From contig NZ_JACYOF010000010.1 in NCBI RefSeq assembly GCF_014932895.1, positions 91,610 to 155,609 of the forward strand: DNA of 64,000 bases, read 5' to 3'. This stretch comes from Bacillus thuringiensis (GTDB taxonomy: Bacteria > Bacillota > Bacilli > Bacillales > Bacillaceae_G). The number at the start of each line of letters is the position of its first letter. Positions within the stretch are counted from its first letter, which is position 1. Both the position numbers and the translations under genes were made by a program. Below the pieces are notes generated by a model. It was not told where the DNA came from and made no database searches. It was given only the letters and a program-made list of their open reading frames with translations. This document shows positions 48,324 to 57,557 of the stretch, piece after piece.

Positions 48324-49679
48324 TTGAATAAAAAAGGGGGGCGTTTTTTAAAAGAAGTTACCAATCATATTAAATCAAAAGAAGCGAAGGGCTTTGTGGC
48401 AACTGAATTAGATTTTCACTTGAAACAGGCGAAAAACACGTGGATAGAGAAAGGGTTAAGTGAGGAAGTTGCTGAAAATAAGGCCGTGGAACAAATGGGA
48501 AGTCCAATCAGGCTTGGCCAAGAACTTAACAAACTGCATAAGCCAAAGGTTGATTGGTTCTTAATTATTTTATTAGTGGCTGCTATGGGGCTAGGGTTTT
48601 TGCCAGTTATAGCTTTTGGATATACGAATGATTTACTAATAAATAAGGTAATATTTGTTATTCTTGGTGTTGTAACAGCTTTTGGAATGATGATAATGGA
48701 TTATCGGAAATTAGAGAGAATGGGCTGGCTGTTTTACACAATCGGAGTACTTATCCTGTTAATACTATACTGTTTTCCAAACGCTTCGATGAATGGAGAA
48801 CTGTTAATAAAAATTGGTCCCATTGCAATTGACTGTTTAATGGCGGTGCCGTTCTTTTTTCTAGCCTGGGCTTCTATTTTCAATAATAGTAGGTTAAAGG
48901 TTATGCATTTTGTGGTTTTGTATTTATTTTCTTTATATTTATTCTTAACTGTATCAACTCTTTCAACAATTTTTATCTATATTATGATGGTATTCGTTAT
49001 GTTATGGTGGAGTAAGTTAGGAAAGAAAAAGGCATTGATTATTACAATTGTACCAATTTGTTTATTAATTATAAGGGTATCCTTTTCCTGGTCCTCAGTA
49101 AAAGGGTATCATTTGGATAGATTTTTAGGGTATTTAAATCCAGAGCGTGATGCAGGTGGCGCAGGATATATATATATACGTTTAAAAGAGGTAATGTCGT
49201 CAGCAGGTTGATTTGGCACATATGGAGATATAAAATGCATCCCCGCTGCAGATACTGATTTTGTGTTTGCAAGTTTGACTTACTATTATGGGTATTTCCT
49301 TGCACTGGTCCTTGTTTTAATTCTTTCTCTTTTTGTAGCAAGGATAATGGTCATATCTTATAAAATAAATAATCGGTATGGTAAACTGCTTCTCGTTGGA
49401 GGAATGACTCTTTTCGTAGTCCAGTTCATGTATAACGTGGGCATGATTTTAGGCTTATTGCCGATTGCTGCTATATCCTTGCCTTTTATTAGTTATGGAT
49501 TAACACCAACTGTATTCCATGCGCTTTTAATAGGGATCGTGTTAAGTGTGTATCGACGTAAAGATATTTCATTTAGAATGAAAAAACACCTTGATGATTA
49601 TCAAGGTGTTTTTGTTATAAGTTCAAAACTCTCCAAATCAGCCCCCATCACAAAAGGACTAACCTCGCCAACGCTATAA
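48324..49679 (+). pseudogene. HAAS-domain FtsW/RodA/SpoVE-like protein, interrupted by an in-frame stop
   Basis: The first part (48324-49211, 295 residues) has an N-terminal HAAS/permease-prefix-like domain (LKEVTNHIKSKEAKGFVATELDFHLKQAK..AVEQMGSP), then membrane helices. It ends at TGA 49209 after KEVMSSAG. The same frame continues FGTYGDIKCIPAADTDFVFA and PFISYGLTPTVFHALLIG, the conserved SEDS C-terminus. One base change from TGG (Trp) to TGA would explain the break. The frame then runs through the 49583-49612 terminator before its next stop at 49679, so the natural 3' end also seems lost. Translation by UGA readthrough is possible but unproven. Confidence 0.78.
49583..49615. terminator. 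Bidirectional terminator
   Basis: AACACCTTGAT / ATCAAGGTGTT with flanking A and T runs. Its arms contain the last codons of helD (minus) and lie inside the FtsW-like frame (plus). Confidence 0.85.
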
Positions 49680-51937
49680 AGCTGTAACTCATGCATCGCG
49701 CGCGTACAAGCAGTGTAGAACAATCTACGAACGCTTTCATCACTGTAAACATTTTTAGAAGCATCATAAATAATAACAGCATCGAATTCGATACCTTTTG
49801 CTAAGTAAGCAGGGATCACGACAATGCCTTGCTCATACTCGGCGGAGTTACTTTTCACGAGTTTAATATTCTTGATATGACTAAGTGCTTCGTAGGCAGC
49901 GGCGCTTTCAGCTGCAGATTTACATATAATTGCGATCGTATTGTGCTGTTGTTTTTGTAGTTCAGCAACTTTGGCAGTAATATGCTCGTGTAGTTCGCTG
50001 TCATTCGATACTTTCGTCACTGTAGGTTTCTCGCCATCACGTTCAAAGGCGTGAATGTTCTTGCCTTCCGGTACGAGAGCACGTGTAAATTCAATGATCG
50101 GTTTTGTTGAGCGATAGCTACGAGTTAAGTTAATGCCGTTCGTTTCATCTGGTCCGTATAAGCTAGTAAGTGTATTGAAATTCACTGCTTCACTTGCATG
50201 GGCAAATATTGCTTGGTTAAAGTCCCCGAGTACAGTCATTCTTGCAGCAGGGAAGAGACGTTTTAAAAACTCAAATTGAAACGGCGAATAATCTTGCGCT
50301 TCGTCTACGAGTACATGTTTAATGGATCTGTTCGTTTGGAAGCCTTCAATTAACTCTTTTAAAAGTAAAAATGGAGTCGCATCCTCGTAATATAGCTTTC
50401 CTTCATCGAGCATGTTTACTGTTAATACGCAAATGTCATCCCACTCTTTCGGTTTTTCTCCAGTAACCCATGATGCATTTGTGAAGAGCTGTTTATATAT
50501 ACCTGTGAAATTGATGAAACGCAATGTTTGAACACCTTTACGAAGCGGCTTCAATTTTTTACGGACAATCATCCGTCCAAGTACTTTCGTTTCTTTTTCA
50601 AAATCATTAAAGGAGTTGTCATCAAACTCGCCTTTTTTCTGTAAATATTTATAAGCCTTTTGGTATTCATCTTTACTAAGTAATTCAATTTCTTCTTCTA
50701 TCCAAGGCTTTTTCAGTTCTGTTTTTTCTATTTCATCTATTTGTTTATTTAGCCAATCTGTTAACTTTTCAATTCGATTATGGAAGCGGAGGGAGGAGTC
50801 GGTATTGTAAAATTGCTCTGTAATTTGTTTAGCAGAGACAATTAACTTTCCTCTAAATTTCATTCCTCTAAATAGCATGCCTGAAGATTCAAGAGATTGT
50901 CTGTACACTCTAATCATCTCGAAAAATTGAGTAGATGCTTTAAATCGAATGCTAGCATTTCTCGTTTTATAGGTAGGGCTATTCGTTTCAGTTAACATAT
51001 ATTCTAATTGCTCATAAGGGTCTTCAACGTCAAATGACTTACTGAGTCTATGGTTTAAATATTCTTGGAATGTAACTTGCTGCATATTTTCTTCCCCGAG
51101 TTCAGGTAGTACGTTAGAAACGTAGCTGTTAAACATAGAGTTAGGGGAGAAAAGAATAATTTGATCCGCCTTTAGCCATTCGCGATATTTATATAGTAAG
51201 TAGGCGATTCGTTGCAGGGCAGCTGACGTTTTACCGCTACCAGCAGCTCCTTGCACGATAAGTAATCGTCCTTCATCGTGACGGATAATTTCATTTTGCT
51301 CGCGCTGAATCGTAGCGACGATACTTTGCATATGTTTGTTTGTACCTTTTCCGAGTGCTTGTTGCAGGATTTCATCTCCGATTGTAAGACTTGTATCGAA
51401 CATAGAATCAATCTCGCCATTTTGAATAATATATTGTAATTTTTTCTCTACATTACCGTGGATTACGCCTCCTGGTGTACTATATTCAGCCGGTCCTGGT
51501 GGATAATCGTAGTAGACACTCGAAATGGGTGCGCGCCAGTCATATATAAGAAAGTTTTCTCCGCTTGCATCAGTAAGTGTAGCTACGCCGATGTAAATTT
51601 TCTCTGCACCGGATTCTCCTTCTTCTTTGAAATCAATTCGCCCGAAATAAGGTGCTTTATGCATACGTCTTAGTGCGGCAAGCCGATTAAAGGTGTGCTT
51701 ATGGGTAATTTGTGTGACGGCTAGTGACTGAGCTTGTTGTCTTAAGTTGATAACTGTTTCAAGATAATCATCAAAAGTATCAGTATTCACTTTCACATCA
51801 TCCCAGAAGTGTTTCCGAATATTGATTACTTCTGCCCGGCGTCTGCCAGTTTCGTTTTCCAGTTTATCAATTTGCTCCGTAATCGTTTCTATTACGGTAT
51901 CCAATCGTTTTTGCTCTAAATCAAGTTTTTTGTTCAT
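49601..51937 (-). CDS. helD: RNA polymerase recycling/helicase IV-like protein HelD
   Basis: 778 residues, standard for Bacillus HelD. A long N-terminal coiled coil (LEQKRLDTVIETITEQIDKLENETGRRRAEVIN) is the part that enters RNA polymerase. The UvrD-like NTPase has GAAGSGKTSAALQRIAYLLY (Walker A), VLVDEAQDYSPFQFEFL (Walker B), LGDFNQAIF, NLTRSYRSTKPIIEFTR and FYTACTRAMHELQLY. HelD removes stalled RNA polymerase from nucleic acid. Its stop lies in a terminator stem. Confidence 0.93.
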   Translation of the reverse strand: MNKKLDLEQKRLDTVIETITEQIDKLENETGRRRAEVINIRKHFWDDVKVNTDTFDDYLETVINLRQQAQSLAVTQITHKHTFNRLAALRRMHKAPYFGRIDFKEEGESGAEKIYIGVATLTDASGENFLIYDWRAPISSVYYDYPPGPAEYSTPGGVIHGNVEKKLQYIIQNGEIDSMFDTSLTIGDEILQQALGKGTNKHMQSIVATIQREQNEIIRHDEGRLLIVQGAAGSGKTSAALQRIAYLLYKYREWLKADQIILFSPNSMFNSYVSNVLPELGEENMQQVTFQEYLNHRLSKSFDVEDPYEQLEYMLTETNSPTYKTRNASIRFKASTQFFEMIRVYRQSLESSGMLFRGMKFRGKLIVSAKQITEQFYNTDSSLRFHNRIEKLTDWLNKQIDEIEKTELKKPWIEEEIELLSKDEYQKAYKYLQKKGEFDDNSFNDFEKETKVLGRMIVRKKLKPLRKGVQTLRFINFTGIYKQLFTNASWVTGEKPKEWDDICVLTVNMLDEGKLYYEDATPFLLLKELIEGFQTNRSIKHVLVDEAQDYSPFQFEFLKRLFPAARMTVLGDFNQAIFAHASEAVNFNTLTSLYGPDETNGINLTRSYRSTKPIIEFTRALVPEGKNIHAFERDGEKPTVTKVSNDSELHEHITAKVAELQKQQHNTIAIICKSAAESAAAYEALSHIKNIKLVKSNSAEYEQGIVVIPAYLAKGIEFDAVIIYDASKNVYSDESVRRLFYTACTRAMHELQLYSVGEVSPFVMGADLESFELITKTP

Positions 51938-51971
51938 ACGTAAGCACTCCTTTAAAAGTGAAAAATAGGGG

Positions 51972-52136
51972 TTGACTGAAGATGTGTTTTGGTGTAAAAT
52001 TAAGATACGGATAAATACGTTCTTTGTATTTTAGAAAACGTGTTTCTGTACTAATTTAACATAGTTTTTTAATTTAATCAATGATAATAAGATAAACCTT
52101 GGTTCCGTGTGGTGGAATCGAGGTTTTTTGTTTTTC
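51972..52136 (+). ncRNA. Candidate small RNA divergent from helD
   Basis: A strong promoter, TTGACT (51972-51977), 17 bases, TAAAAT (51995-52000), starts only 35 bases upstream of helD on the opposite strand. A terminator at 52095-52136 (AACCTTGGTTCC / GGAATCGAGGTT plus TTTTTT) gives a transcript of about 120 bases. It contains no open frame with a ribosome site. Confidence 0.4.
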
Positions 52137-52179
52137 TTGAAGAGGGGATCACAATCATTGTCAGTTTTTTTTCGGTAAG

Positions 52180-52262
52180 TCGATATATTTCGAGAATCGC
52201 TGATATAATTGGAGTTACGGTCGAGATAATTGAAAAATCGCTGATATAAATTAGAGTCACGA
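52180..52262. repeat. Two tandem units of a 41-42 base repeat
   Basis: Unit 1 (52180-52220) and unit 2 (52221-52262) share TCGA.ATA.TT, ATCGCTGATATAA and GAGT.ACG in order. A related reversed copy lies at 40226-40275 (CTCGAAATATATCAGCGATT). Confidence 0.65.
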
Positions 52263-52328
52263 AAACCAATCATATAATTTCATTTACCAAATCTAGACGC
52301 AATGTATCGCGAAGAGAGGGCAAACAAA

Positions 52329-52353
52329 AAAGCTCGGGCTTAGCCCAAGCTTT
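52329..52353 (-). terminator. Terminator after prsA
   Basis: AAAAGCTTGGGCT / AGCCCGAGCTTTT on the minus strand, with TTTTTTG following. Confidence 0.88.
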
Positions 52354-52356
52354 TCA

Positions 52357-53217
52357 TTATTTCTTTTCGTCTTTCTTAGCGTCAGCTTTTTTCTCGTCGA
52401 AAAGATCTTTGAAATCTTTATCTTCAACTTTTACGTCAGCTTTTTTGATTTCTTTCATCATAAGATCGTTCATGAATGCGCCATCTTGCATTTTCTTTTG
52501 AACAAGATCCTTTTTAATGTCGCCTTTAACTTCATCAAATGGTTTTTGTTCTTTAATGTCTGTCACTTTAATGATGTGGTAACCGAATTGTGATTTTACA
52601 GGTTCGCTTACTTCATCTTTTTTCAGCTTGTAAGCAGCATCTTCGAATTCTTTAACCATTTTACCAGCAGTAAAGTAGCCAAGATCTCCGCCTTTTTCTT
52701 TTGAACCAGTATCTTCAGAGTATTGTTTTGCTAACTCTTCGAAAGATTTACCTTGTCCAAGTTCTTCTTTAACCTTTTTCGCAGTAGCTTCATCTTTTAC
52801 AAGAATGTGGCTTGCTTTAATTTCAGGTTTGTAGTTTTCTTTTAGTTCTTTATCAGTGATTGTTTTCTCGACAGCCTTTTCTTGCGCTAATTGAGCACGT
52901 ACACTATTTTTTAACGTTTCTTCTTTAATGCCTTGTTGTTTTAATAGTGTATCGAATTGATCACCGTATTGTTTTTTCATTTCATCGAACTTCTTGTCTA
53001 CTTCTTTGTCGTCAACTTTGTAGTTTTTAATAAGTACTTTTTCCATAACCATGTTATTTAGTACTTGTTTACCAGCTTGTGTCTTCATTTGAGTGTAGAA
53101 CTCTTCTTTAGTGATGTCACCAGCTTTAGATGTAACAATTTTGTCTGATGATGATGTTCCACATGCTGATAATGCGATTACACTTGTTGCGGCTAAGGCA
53201 AGCATAGCTTTCTTCAT
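52357..53217 (-). CDS. prsA: Peptidyl-prolyl isomerase lipoprotein PrsA
   Basis: 286 residues. Signal peptide with lipobox ALSAC (Cys19). The parvulin domain is at about 133-230: [58 protein letters not shown]. The tail is lysine- and aspartate-rich. It folds secreted proteins on the outer face of the membrane. The B. cereus group has several PrsA paralogues. This one sits in the B. subtilis-like context with yhaI-hpr-yhaH. GGAGTG precedes the ATG. Confidence 0.94.
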   Translation of the reverse strand: MKKAMLALAATSVIALSACGTSSSDKIVTSKAGDITKEEFYTQMKTQAGKQVLNNMVMEKVLIKNYKVDDKEVDKKFDEMKKQYGDQFDTLLKQQGIKEETLKNSVRAQLAQEKAVEKTITDKELKENYKPEIKASHILVKDEATAKKVKEELGQGKSFEELAKQYSEDTGSKEKGGDLGYFTAGKMVKEFEDAAYKLKKDEVSEPVKSQFGYHIIKVTDIKEQKPFDEVKGDIKKDLVQKKMQDGAFMNDLMMKEIKKADVKVEDKDFKDLFDEKKADAKKDEKK

Positions 53218-53449
53218 TCAATAAACACTCCTACTGTTATGTATTTTTAATTTATCCTACACCGATGAACTTTTGTTCATAAGAGCCCGATTAAGTCTCA
53301 CTGATACTTTTGCTTTTTATATTGGTAAAGCGCGCTTAACAGGGCTTACCGAGGCTTTAGGATAAAGTTAAGATGCGTGTCATTTATTTCATAGTATAAG
53401 CAATATGTACAGAATTTAATATATCATATTTCAACCCGTTTTCCTATTG

Positions 53450-53577
53450 ATAAAGTGAAACTTTAATCCCTTGGGTGAAGTGCCCCAAAGGATTATTAGT
53501 TGAACGAATCGGGCATTTACGGGCAGTTTCATTAGATTTTGCTTCATTTTGCCTACTGCCCGTTCATGCAGGATAAA
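53450..53577 (-). repeat. bcr1 repeat, minus orientation
   Basis: 128 bases between ATAAA direct repeats. The terminal stem now reads CCTTGGG...CCCCAAAGG, with changes in both arms. CTACTGCCCGTTCATGCAGG closes it. It lies between prsA and the tiny YjcZ-like gene. Confidence 0.87.
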
Positions 53578-53662
53578 GAAATTTTAAGCAGCAGGTGTCA
53601 GATTTTGAAAGTGTACCACATTGGGCGAATGTCGCATATACAGAAAAAAGGAGGGGATCGGG

Positions 53663-53734
53663 ATGAATTCTCAACTTATTTTATTACTTGTACTGTTTAT
53701 TTTATTGGTTATAGTAGGTATAATTTGCTTATAG
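53663..53734 (+). CDS. 23-residue YjcZ-like membrane peptide
   Basis: MNSQLILLLVLFILLVIVGI followed by ICL. It lacks the Gly/Cys head of YjcZ proteins, but its membrane half is nearly the same as that of the 22449-22556 protein. AGGAGGGG lies six bases upstream. A strong terminator follows, which supports a real gene. Probably sporulation-linked, by similarity only. Confidence 0.65.
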   Translation: MNSQLILLLVLFILLVIVGIICL

Positions 53735-53743
53735 AGGAAAAAA

Positions 53744-53769
53744 GTGAGGAAGGGGCTTTCCTTCCTCAC
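53744..53769. terminator. Bidirectional terminator
   Basis: GTGAGGAAGG / CCTTCCTCAC with a six-base loop. The T-run is stronger on the minus strand. Confidence 0.8.
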
Positions 53770-53960
53770 TTTCCATGAAATATAATTTCTATATAACTAG
53801 AAATTAATAAAATTGTTATACATACATTAATAACCCGAAAGACACCGGGCTGGCGGCTCGCAGATATTTGTTTTCGTTCACACAGTGTATGTGTCATGAA
53901 ATTCGTGTAAAATATAACAAGAAGTGCGAATGCGACAAAAACAACTGTTATAAGAGTCAT
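53766..53960 (-). CDS. Small membrane protein, two helices, unknown function
   Basis: 64 residues. Helix 1 (ITVVFVAFALLVIFYTNFM) and helix 2 (VINVCITILLISSYIEIIF) are joined by a polar loop, THTLCERKQISASRQPG. AGGAGG lies nine bases upstream of ATG 53960. It lies between prsA and yhaI, where B. subtilis carries yhaK/yhaJ, so it may be a positional counterpart. I could not confirm similarity. Confidence 0.65.
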   Translation of the reverse strand: MTLITVVFVAFALLVIFYTNFMTHTLCERKQISASRQPGVFRVINVCITILLISSYIEIIFHGK

Positions 53961-54078
53961 GAGGCGAGACCTCCTTTTAGCTAAAATACATATACTTTAT
54001 ATATTGTATCATACGATATTTTGTTCGTGTTATAAAATTCAGAAATAGAAGACTTTGTGTTAGAAAGTGAGGGAGAAA

Positions 54079-54414
54079 ATGGACGTAGTTAGAAGATTAG
54101 AACAAGCTGAATATTATGTAGACCTATTATTTAAAATGATTGATGAAGAAAAGTGTCCATTTTATTCTTTGATCATAAAGAAAAAAGCTCGTAAAAAAGA
54201 TATTGAACGTATACTAAAACTTTGTGAGGATTTGAACAATCAATATGTAGCGGAGAAAGCAGAAGGTCTTTTATTGTTCGATGCGTTGTTAGATCAATTT
54301 GAAAAAGCGCTTCCACATCAGCTCGAAGTACACGAAACTGCGGAAGCGCTAGCAAAACAGGGCTTATTTAAGCCGCTTATGAATGAATTCTTAAGCATGA
54401 TTGCGAAAAAATAA
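54079..54414 (+). CDS. yhaI: DUF1878 protein YhaI
   Basis: 111 residues from ATG 54079 (GAGGGAG upstream). VVRRLEQAEYYVDLLFKMID, CPFYSLIIKKKARKKDIERIL and LEVHETAEALAKQGLFKPLM match B. subtilis YhaI closely in length and pattern. It is soluble and helical. It is convergent with hpr, with only five bases between stops, so the transcripts must overlap. Role unknown. Confidence 0.88.
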   Translation: MDVVRRLEQAEYYVDLLFKMIDEEKCPFYSLIIKKKARKKDIERILKLCEDLNNQYVAEKAEGLLLFDALLDQFEKALPHQLEVHETAEALAKQGLFKPLMNEFLSMIAKK

Positions 54415-54419
54415 ATAGA

Positions 54420-54977
54420 TTATTTCTTAACTAACTTCTGATCGGATTCCGTAAAGTTCTCCTCAATATTTTCTAATGATTTCTCAAAAATATCGATGAA
54501 GTCTTGTCCGTAAATATTACGCAAGATTGCAATCAGTTCGATATTTTCTGGGAACTTCCCATAAAAATTACGAAGTGCAAGAGCCCCATTAAATACAGAA
54601 TTATTTTCAGGATCATACTCCTCCATTAAGCGAAGTAGTAATTCTTCCCCTTTGTCTGTAATTTCAATGTACGTATTTCGTTTATCATCCTCTTTTTTCG
54701 AGAATACAAGATAGCCGCGTTCTTCTAGTTTTTTAGAGAAGTTAAACGCTGTTGATACGTGCATAACTCCAAACTTAGCAATCTCAGAAATAGAAGCCCC
54801 TTTTAAATGATAAGCGATTGATAAAATATGATGCTCATTAATGTTCAAATCGTAAGGTTTAATCCACTGTTGCCAATCTTTCTCTACACATTTCCATAAC
54901 GCTTTCGATAATTGAGCAATGCGTTGGCTAAAAATCATCGCTTCTTTTACCGAGTAATCTTTTTCTCCACTTTTCAT
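54420..54977 (-). CDS. hpr: Transition-state regulator Hpr (ScoC), MarR family
   Basis: 185 residues. A MarR-type winged helix ([68 protein letters not shown]) and the Hpr-specific C-terminal part ([20 protein letters not shown]) are present. ScoC represses protease and sporulation genes during the transition to stationary phase. Context with yhaI, yhaH, prsA and ecs is as in B. subtilis. Confidence 0.94.
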   Translation of the reverse strand: MKSGEKDYSVKEAMIFSQRIAQLSKALWKCVEKDWQQWIKPYDLNINEHHILSIAYHLKGASISEIAKFGVMHVSTAFNFSKKLEERGYLVFSKKEDDKRNTYIEITDKGEELLLRLMEEYDPENNSVFNGALALRNFYGKFPENIELIAILRNIYGQDFIDIFEKSLENIEENFTESDQKLVKK

Positions 54978-55187
54978 TTACTCACCCACTTTAACATTCT
55001 TTTTCATTACTATCTATTATGCCAGTAAAATAAAAATTAATAAAGTCTTTTTGTGAGAATTGTGAAAATTTTTTGGAAAAATGACATTCTATACAAATCA
55101 TGCATAACTATGGAAGCGGTTTATGAGTCGTGAATACATGTGTTGTCCTTACATGTTAATTGATAACATATATTGTAAATGCATAAA

Positions 55188-55218
55188 AACACGGCATATC
55201 TATGTGATATGCCGTGTT
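55188..55218 (-). terminator. Terminator after yhaH
   Basis: AACACGGCATATC / GATATGCCGTGTT with a five-base loop, then TTTTT on the minus strand. Confidence 0.88.
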
Positions 55219-55275
55219 AAGGTCAATTTATATAAAAAATATTTGTTATATGCAAAAAACTAAGCAGGAATCTGT

Positions 55276-55638
55276 TTACGCTTTTTCTGGGACAGCTTCT
55301 TGTAGTTTCTCAATTGACTTTTGAATGTCCAAAATTTCTTTCTCGATATGGCGCTTGTTTTGAGAAATATCTTGCTTCCAGTTAGAAAGCGTGTCTTGCA
55401 TATCATCTTTTAATTCTTGAAACACTTCTTTACCTTCTGAAGCTGTTTCAACGATTTGACGCTTTAATAATTTTGTATCAGCTGTAATATCAGCTAAAGT
55501 CTTTTTAATATCATTTCCTTTTTCTTTTAGCTTACCGCGCATATCTTTACCAGAAGAAGGAGTTGAGAAAAGAACGGCTAGTCCAGCAACTGCTCCGCCG
55601 CAAATGACACCTGTAATAAAGGATTTAGCTTTTGACAT
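55276..55638 (-). CDS. yhaH: YtxH-domain general stress protein YhaH
   Basis: 120 residues from ATG 55638, with AAGGAGG nine bases upstream; longer in-frame starts lack a site. One N-terminal membrane segment (FITGVICGGAVAGLAVLFST) is followed by PSSGKDMRGKLKEKGNDIKK and a coiled-coil tail, the YtxH pattern. It is probably membrane-anchored on the cytoplasmic side. Position between hpr and hit matches B. subtilis. Confidence 0.88.
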   Translation of the reverse strand: MSKAKSFITGVICGGAVAGLAVLFSTPSSGKDMRGKLKEKGNDIKKTLADITADTKLLKRQIVETASEGKEVFQELKDDMQDTLSNWKQDISQNKRHIEKEILDIQKSIEKLQEAVPEKA

Positions 55639-55818
55639 AAAAGGAAACCTCCTTATTTTTTGTTCGTATTCATGATGTGAAAAAGTATGCATATCTTTCT
55701 TATATGTGCGATGCACAAACAATCATCCCCGAGCATTTTAAGTGAAGAAACAAGCCGTGCGATACTTGATGACTTCGGGGAAGCGGCTTGTTATGTATTA
55801 CGTCTTCTTATAGTGTCA

Positions 55819-56253
55819 CTATTTTACACTATTTGCAATTGTACTTGCGATGTTTTGTAAATTTTCCATGGTGTATTCATTTTGGTGTGATTTCCAAACA
55901 GCACCGAAACCATCGTTTTCACCGTAGCGTGGAATTAAATGAAGGTGGAAGTGGAACACAGTTTGTCCAGCTTTTTCGCCGTTATTGTTAAGTAGGTTAA
56001 AGCCAACTGGATTAAACTCTGCTTTGATTGCATTTGCGATTTTTGGAACGACAGCAAAAATGTGAGATGCAATTTCTGGTGTTAACGCAAAAATGTCTTG
56101 CTTATGAACTTTCGGAATAACAAGAGTATGTCCTTTTGTTACTTGACTAATATCTAAAAATGCAAGTACATGTTCATCTTCGTATACTTTTGAGCAAGGG
56201 ATTTGCCCATCAATGATTTTACAAAAAATACAATTATCCGCTGTGTGATTCAT
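55819..56253 (-). CDS. hit: HIT family hydrolase Hit
   Basis: 144 residues from ATG 56253, the expected length. CIFCKIIDGQIPCSKVYEDE gives a zinc-type CxxC start. GHTLVIPKVHKQDI and the active-site triad QTVFHFHLHLIPR (HxHxH) are intact. HIT proteins hydrolyse nucleotide-phosphoramidates or related phospho-linkages. It is divergent from ecsA, as in B. subtilis. Confidence 0.93.
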   Translation of the reverse strand: MNHTADNCIFCKIIDGQIPCSKVYEDEHVLAFLDISQVTKGHTLVIPKVHKQDIFALTPEIASHIFAVVPKIANAIKAEFNPVGFNLLNNNGEKAGQTVFHFHLHLIPRYGENDGFGAVWKSHQNEYTMENLQNIASTIANSVK

Positions 56254-56393
56254 CGATCTCATCCTTTCAAATATCCTTAGCCGTATTTTACCATAATTAC
56301 ATACGAGAACAAACACGAAAAACAGGAAGCTGACTCAGCTTCCTGTTTTCTGAAGAGGGATTGAAAAAGCATTATCGTAATTTACGGTTCGCA

Positions 56394-56619
56394 GACACCT
56401 CATTTATTTAAGAAATGCATGGCAAATCGGCTAAAGTTTCTGCCGTAGACACCCCATTTTCAAGTGAAATGAATTGCAATCTTTTATAAAATGAACTTGT
56501 TTATTTTTTAAAACAGTATATGCTCTTTCAGAGACACCCCGTTTCTAAAATGAAACAAAAGATCTGGTTATGTGTAAATTTCATTGTCCAACTTGGACAC
56601 CCCATTTCATGATGACTTC
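56394..56619. repeat. Four copies of a GACACCCC-ATTTC motif upstream of ecsA
   Basis: GACACCTCATTTATTTAAGA (56394), GACACCCCATTTTCAAGTGA (56448), GACACCCCGTTTCTAAAATG (56533) and GACACCCCATTTCATGATGA (56596). In the first three, ATTTC or GTTTC is followed by its complement, giving small hairpins. Spacing is irregular (54, 85, 63). The remaining 56620-56813 shows no gene. Confidence 0.65.
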
Positions 56620-56813
56620 ACTATGTTGTTATACTCATCAATTGGTGGTTGCTTTTTCAATGTGTTCCTTCTTCACTAATTATGATGTCCGTTTTCGTAA
56701 AATATATGTAAAGAAATTAAAAAAAATTTTTGAAGCAATCGAAACTATGTAGTACAGTGCAATTTTTGGTAAGATGAATATAGAATGAATACTAATGAAG
56801 AAAGTGGTGTCGT

Positions 56814-57557
56814 ATGAGCGAGTTATTGCGTGTAGAAAATGTTACAGGAGGATATACGAAACGGCCTGTACTAAAAGATGTTTCGTTCTCTGTTAATAAA
56901 GGCGAACTTGTCGGCTTAATCGGTTTAAATGGAGCTGGTAAAAGTACGACGATTAAACATATTATCGGTTTAATGGAACCGAAAAAAGGAACTGTCACGA
57001 TTAAGGGGAAAACAATTCGTGATGATATGACAGCGTACCGTTCTAGCTTTTCATTCATTCCAGAAACACCGGTATTATATGATGAGTTAACGTTAGAAGA
57101 ACATTTGAAGTTAACAGCGATGGCGTACGGTGTCGATGAAAAACAATATGAAGAACGTGTAGGACAACTATTACAAGAGTTTCGCATGAAAAATCGTTTA
57201 AAATGGTTTCCGTCTCATTTCTCAAAAGGGATGAAACAAAAAGTAATGATTATGAGCGCATTTTTAGTTGAGCCCTCTCTTTACATAGTAGACGAACCTT
57301 TCGTAGGACTGGATCCGTTAGCGATTCAATCACTTCTTCAAATGATGGATCGAATGAAAAAGAGCGGCGCAGGCATTTTAATGAGTACACATATTTTAGC
57401 GACGGCAGAGCGTTATTGTGATTCGTTCATTATTTTACATCAAGGTGAAGTAAGGGCACAGGGAACATTATCTGAACTGCAATTACAATTCAATATGCCA
57501 GGTGCAACGCTGGATGATATTTACATTGCATTAACAAAGGAAGAAGATTATGAATAG
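56814..57557 (+). CDS. ecsA: ABC transporter ATP-binding protein EcsA
   Basis: 247 residues. Walker A is GLNGAGKSTTIKHIIGLMEP, the Q-loop region is SFIPETPVLYDELTLEEHL, the signature is FSKGMKQKVMIMSAF, and Walker B is LYIVDEPFVGLDP. It overlaps ecsB by eight bases. Ecs supports protein secretion and processing in Bacillus, linked to intramembrane proteolysis. Confidence 0.94.
   Translation: MSELLRVENVTGGYTKRPVLKDVSFSVNKGELVGLIGLNGAGKSTTIKHIIGLMEPKKGTVTIKGKTIRDDMTAYRSSFSFIPETPVLYDELTLEEHLKLTAMAYGVDEKQYEERVGQLLQEFRMKNRLKWFPSHFSKGMKQKVMIMSAFLVEPSLYIVDEPFVGLDPLAIQSLLQMMDRMKKSGAGILMSTHILATAERYCDSFIILHQGEVRAQGTLSELQLQFNMPGATLDDIYIALTKEEDYE

Noticed and set aside
53281-53345. Another bcr1 remnant (GCCCGATTAAGTCTCACTGATA)
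   Set aside because: Only short segments resemble bcr1 and the order is not preserved. Too weak to call.
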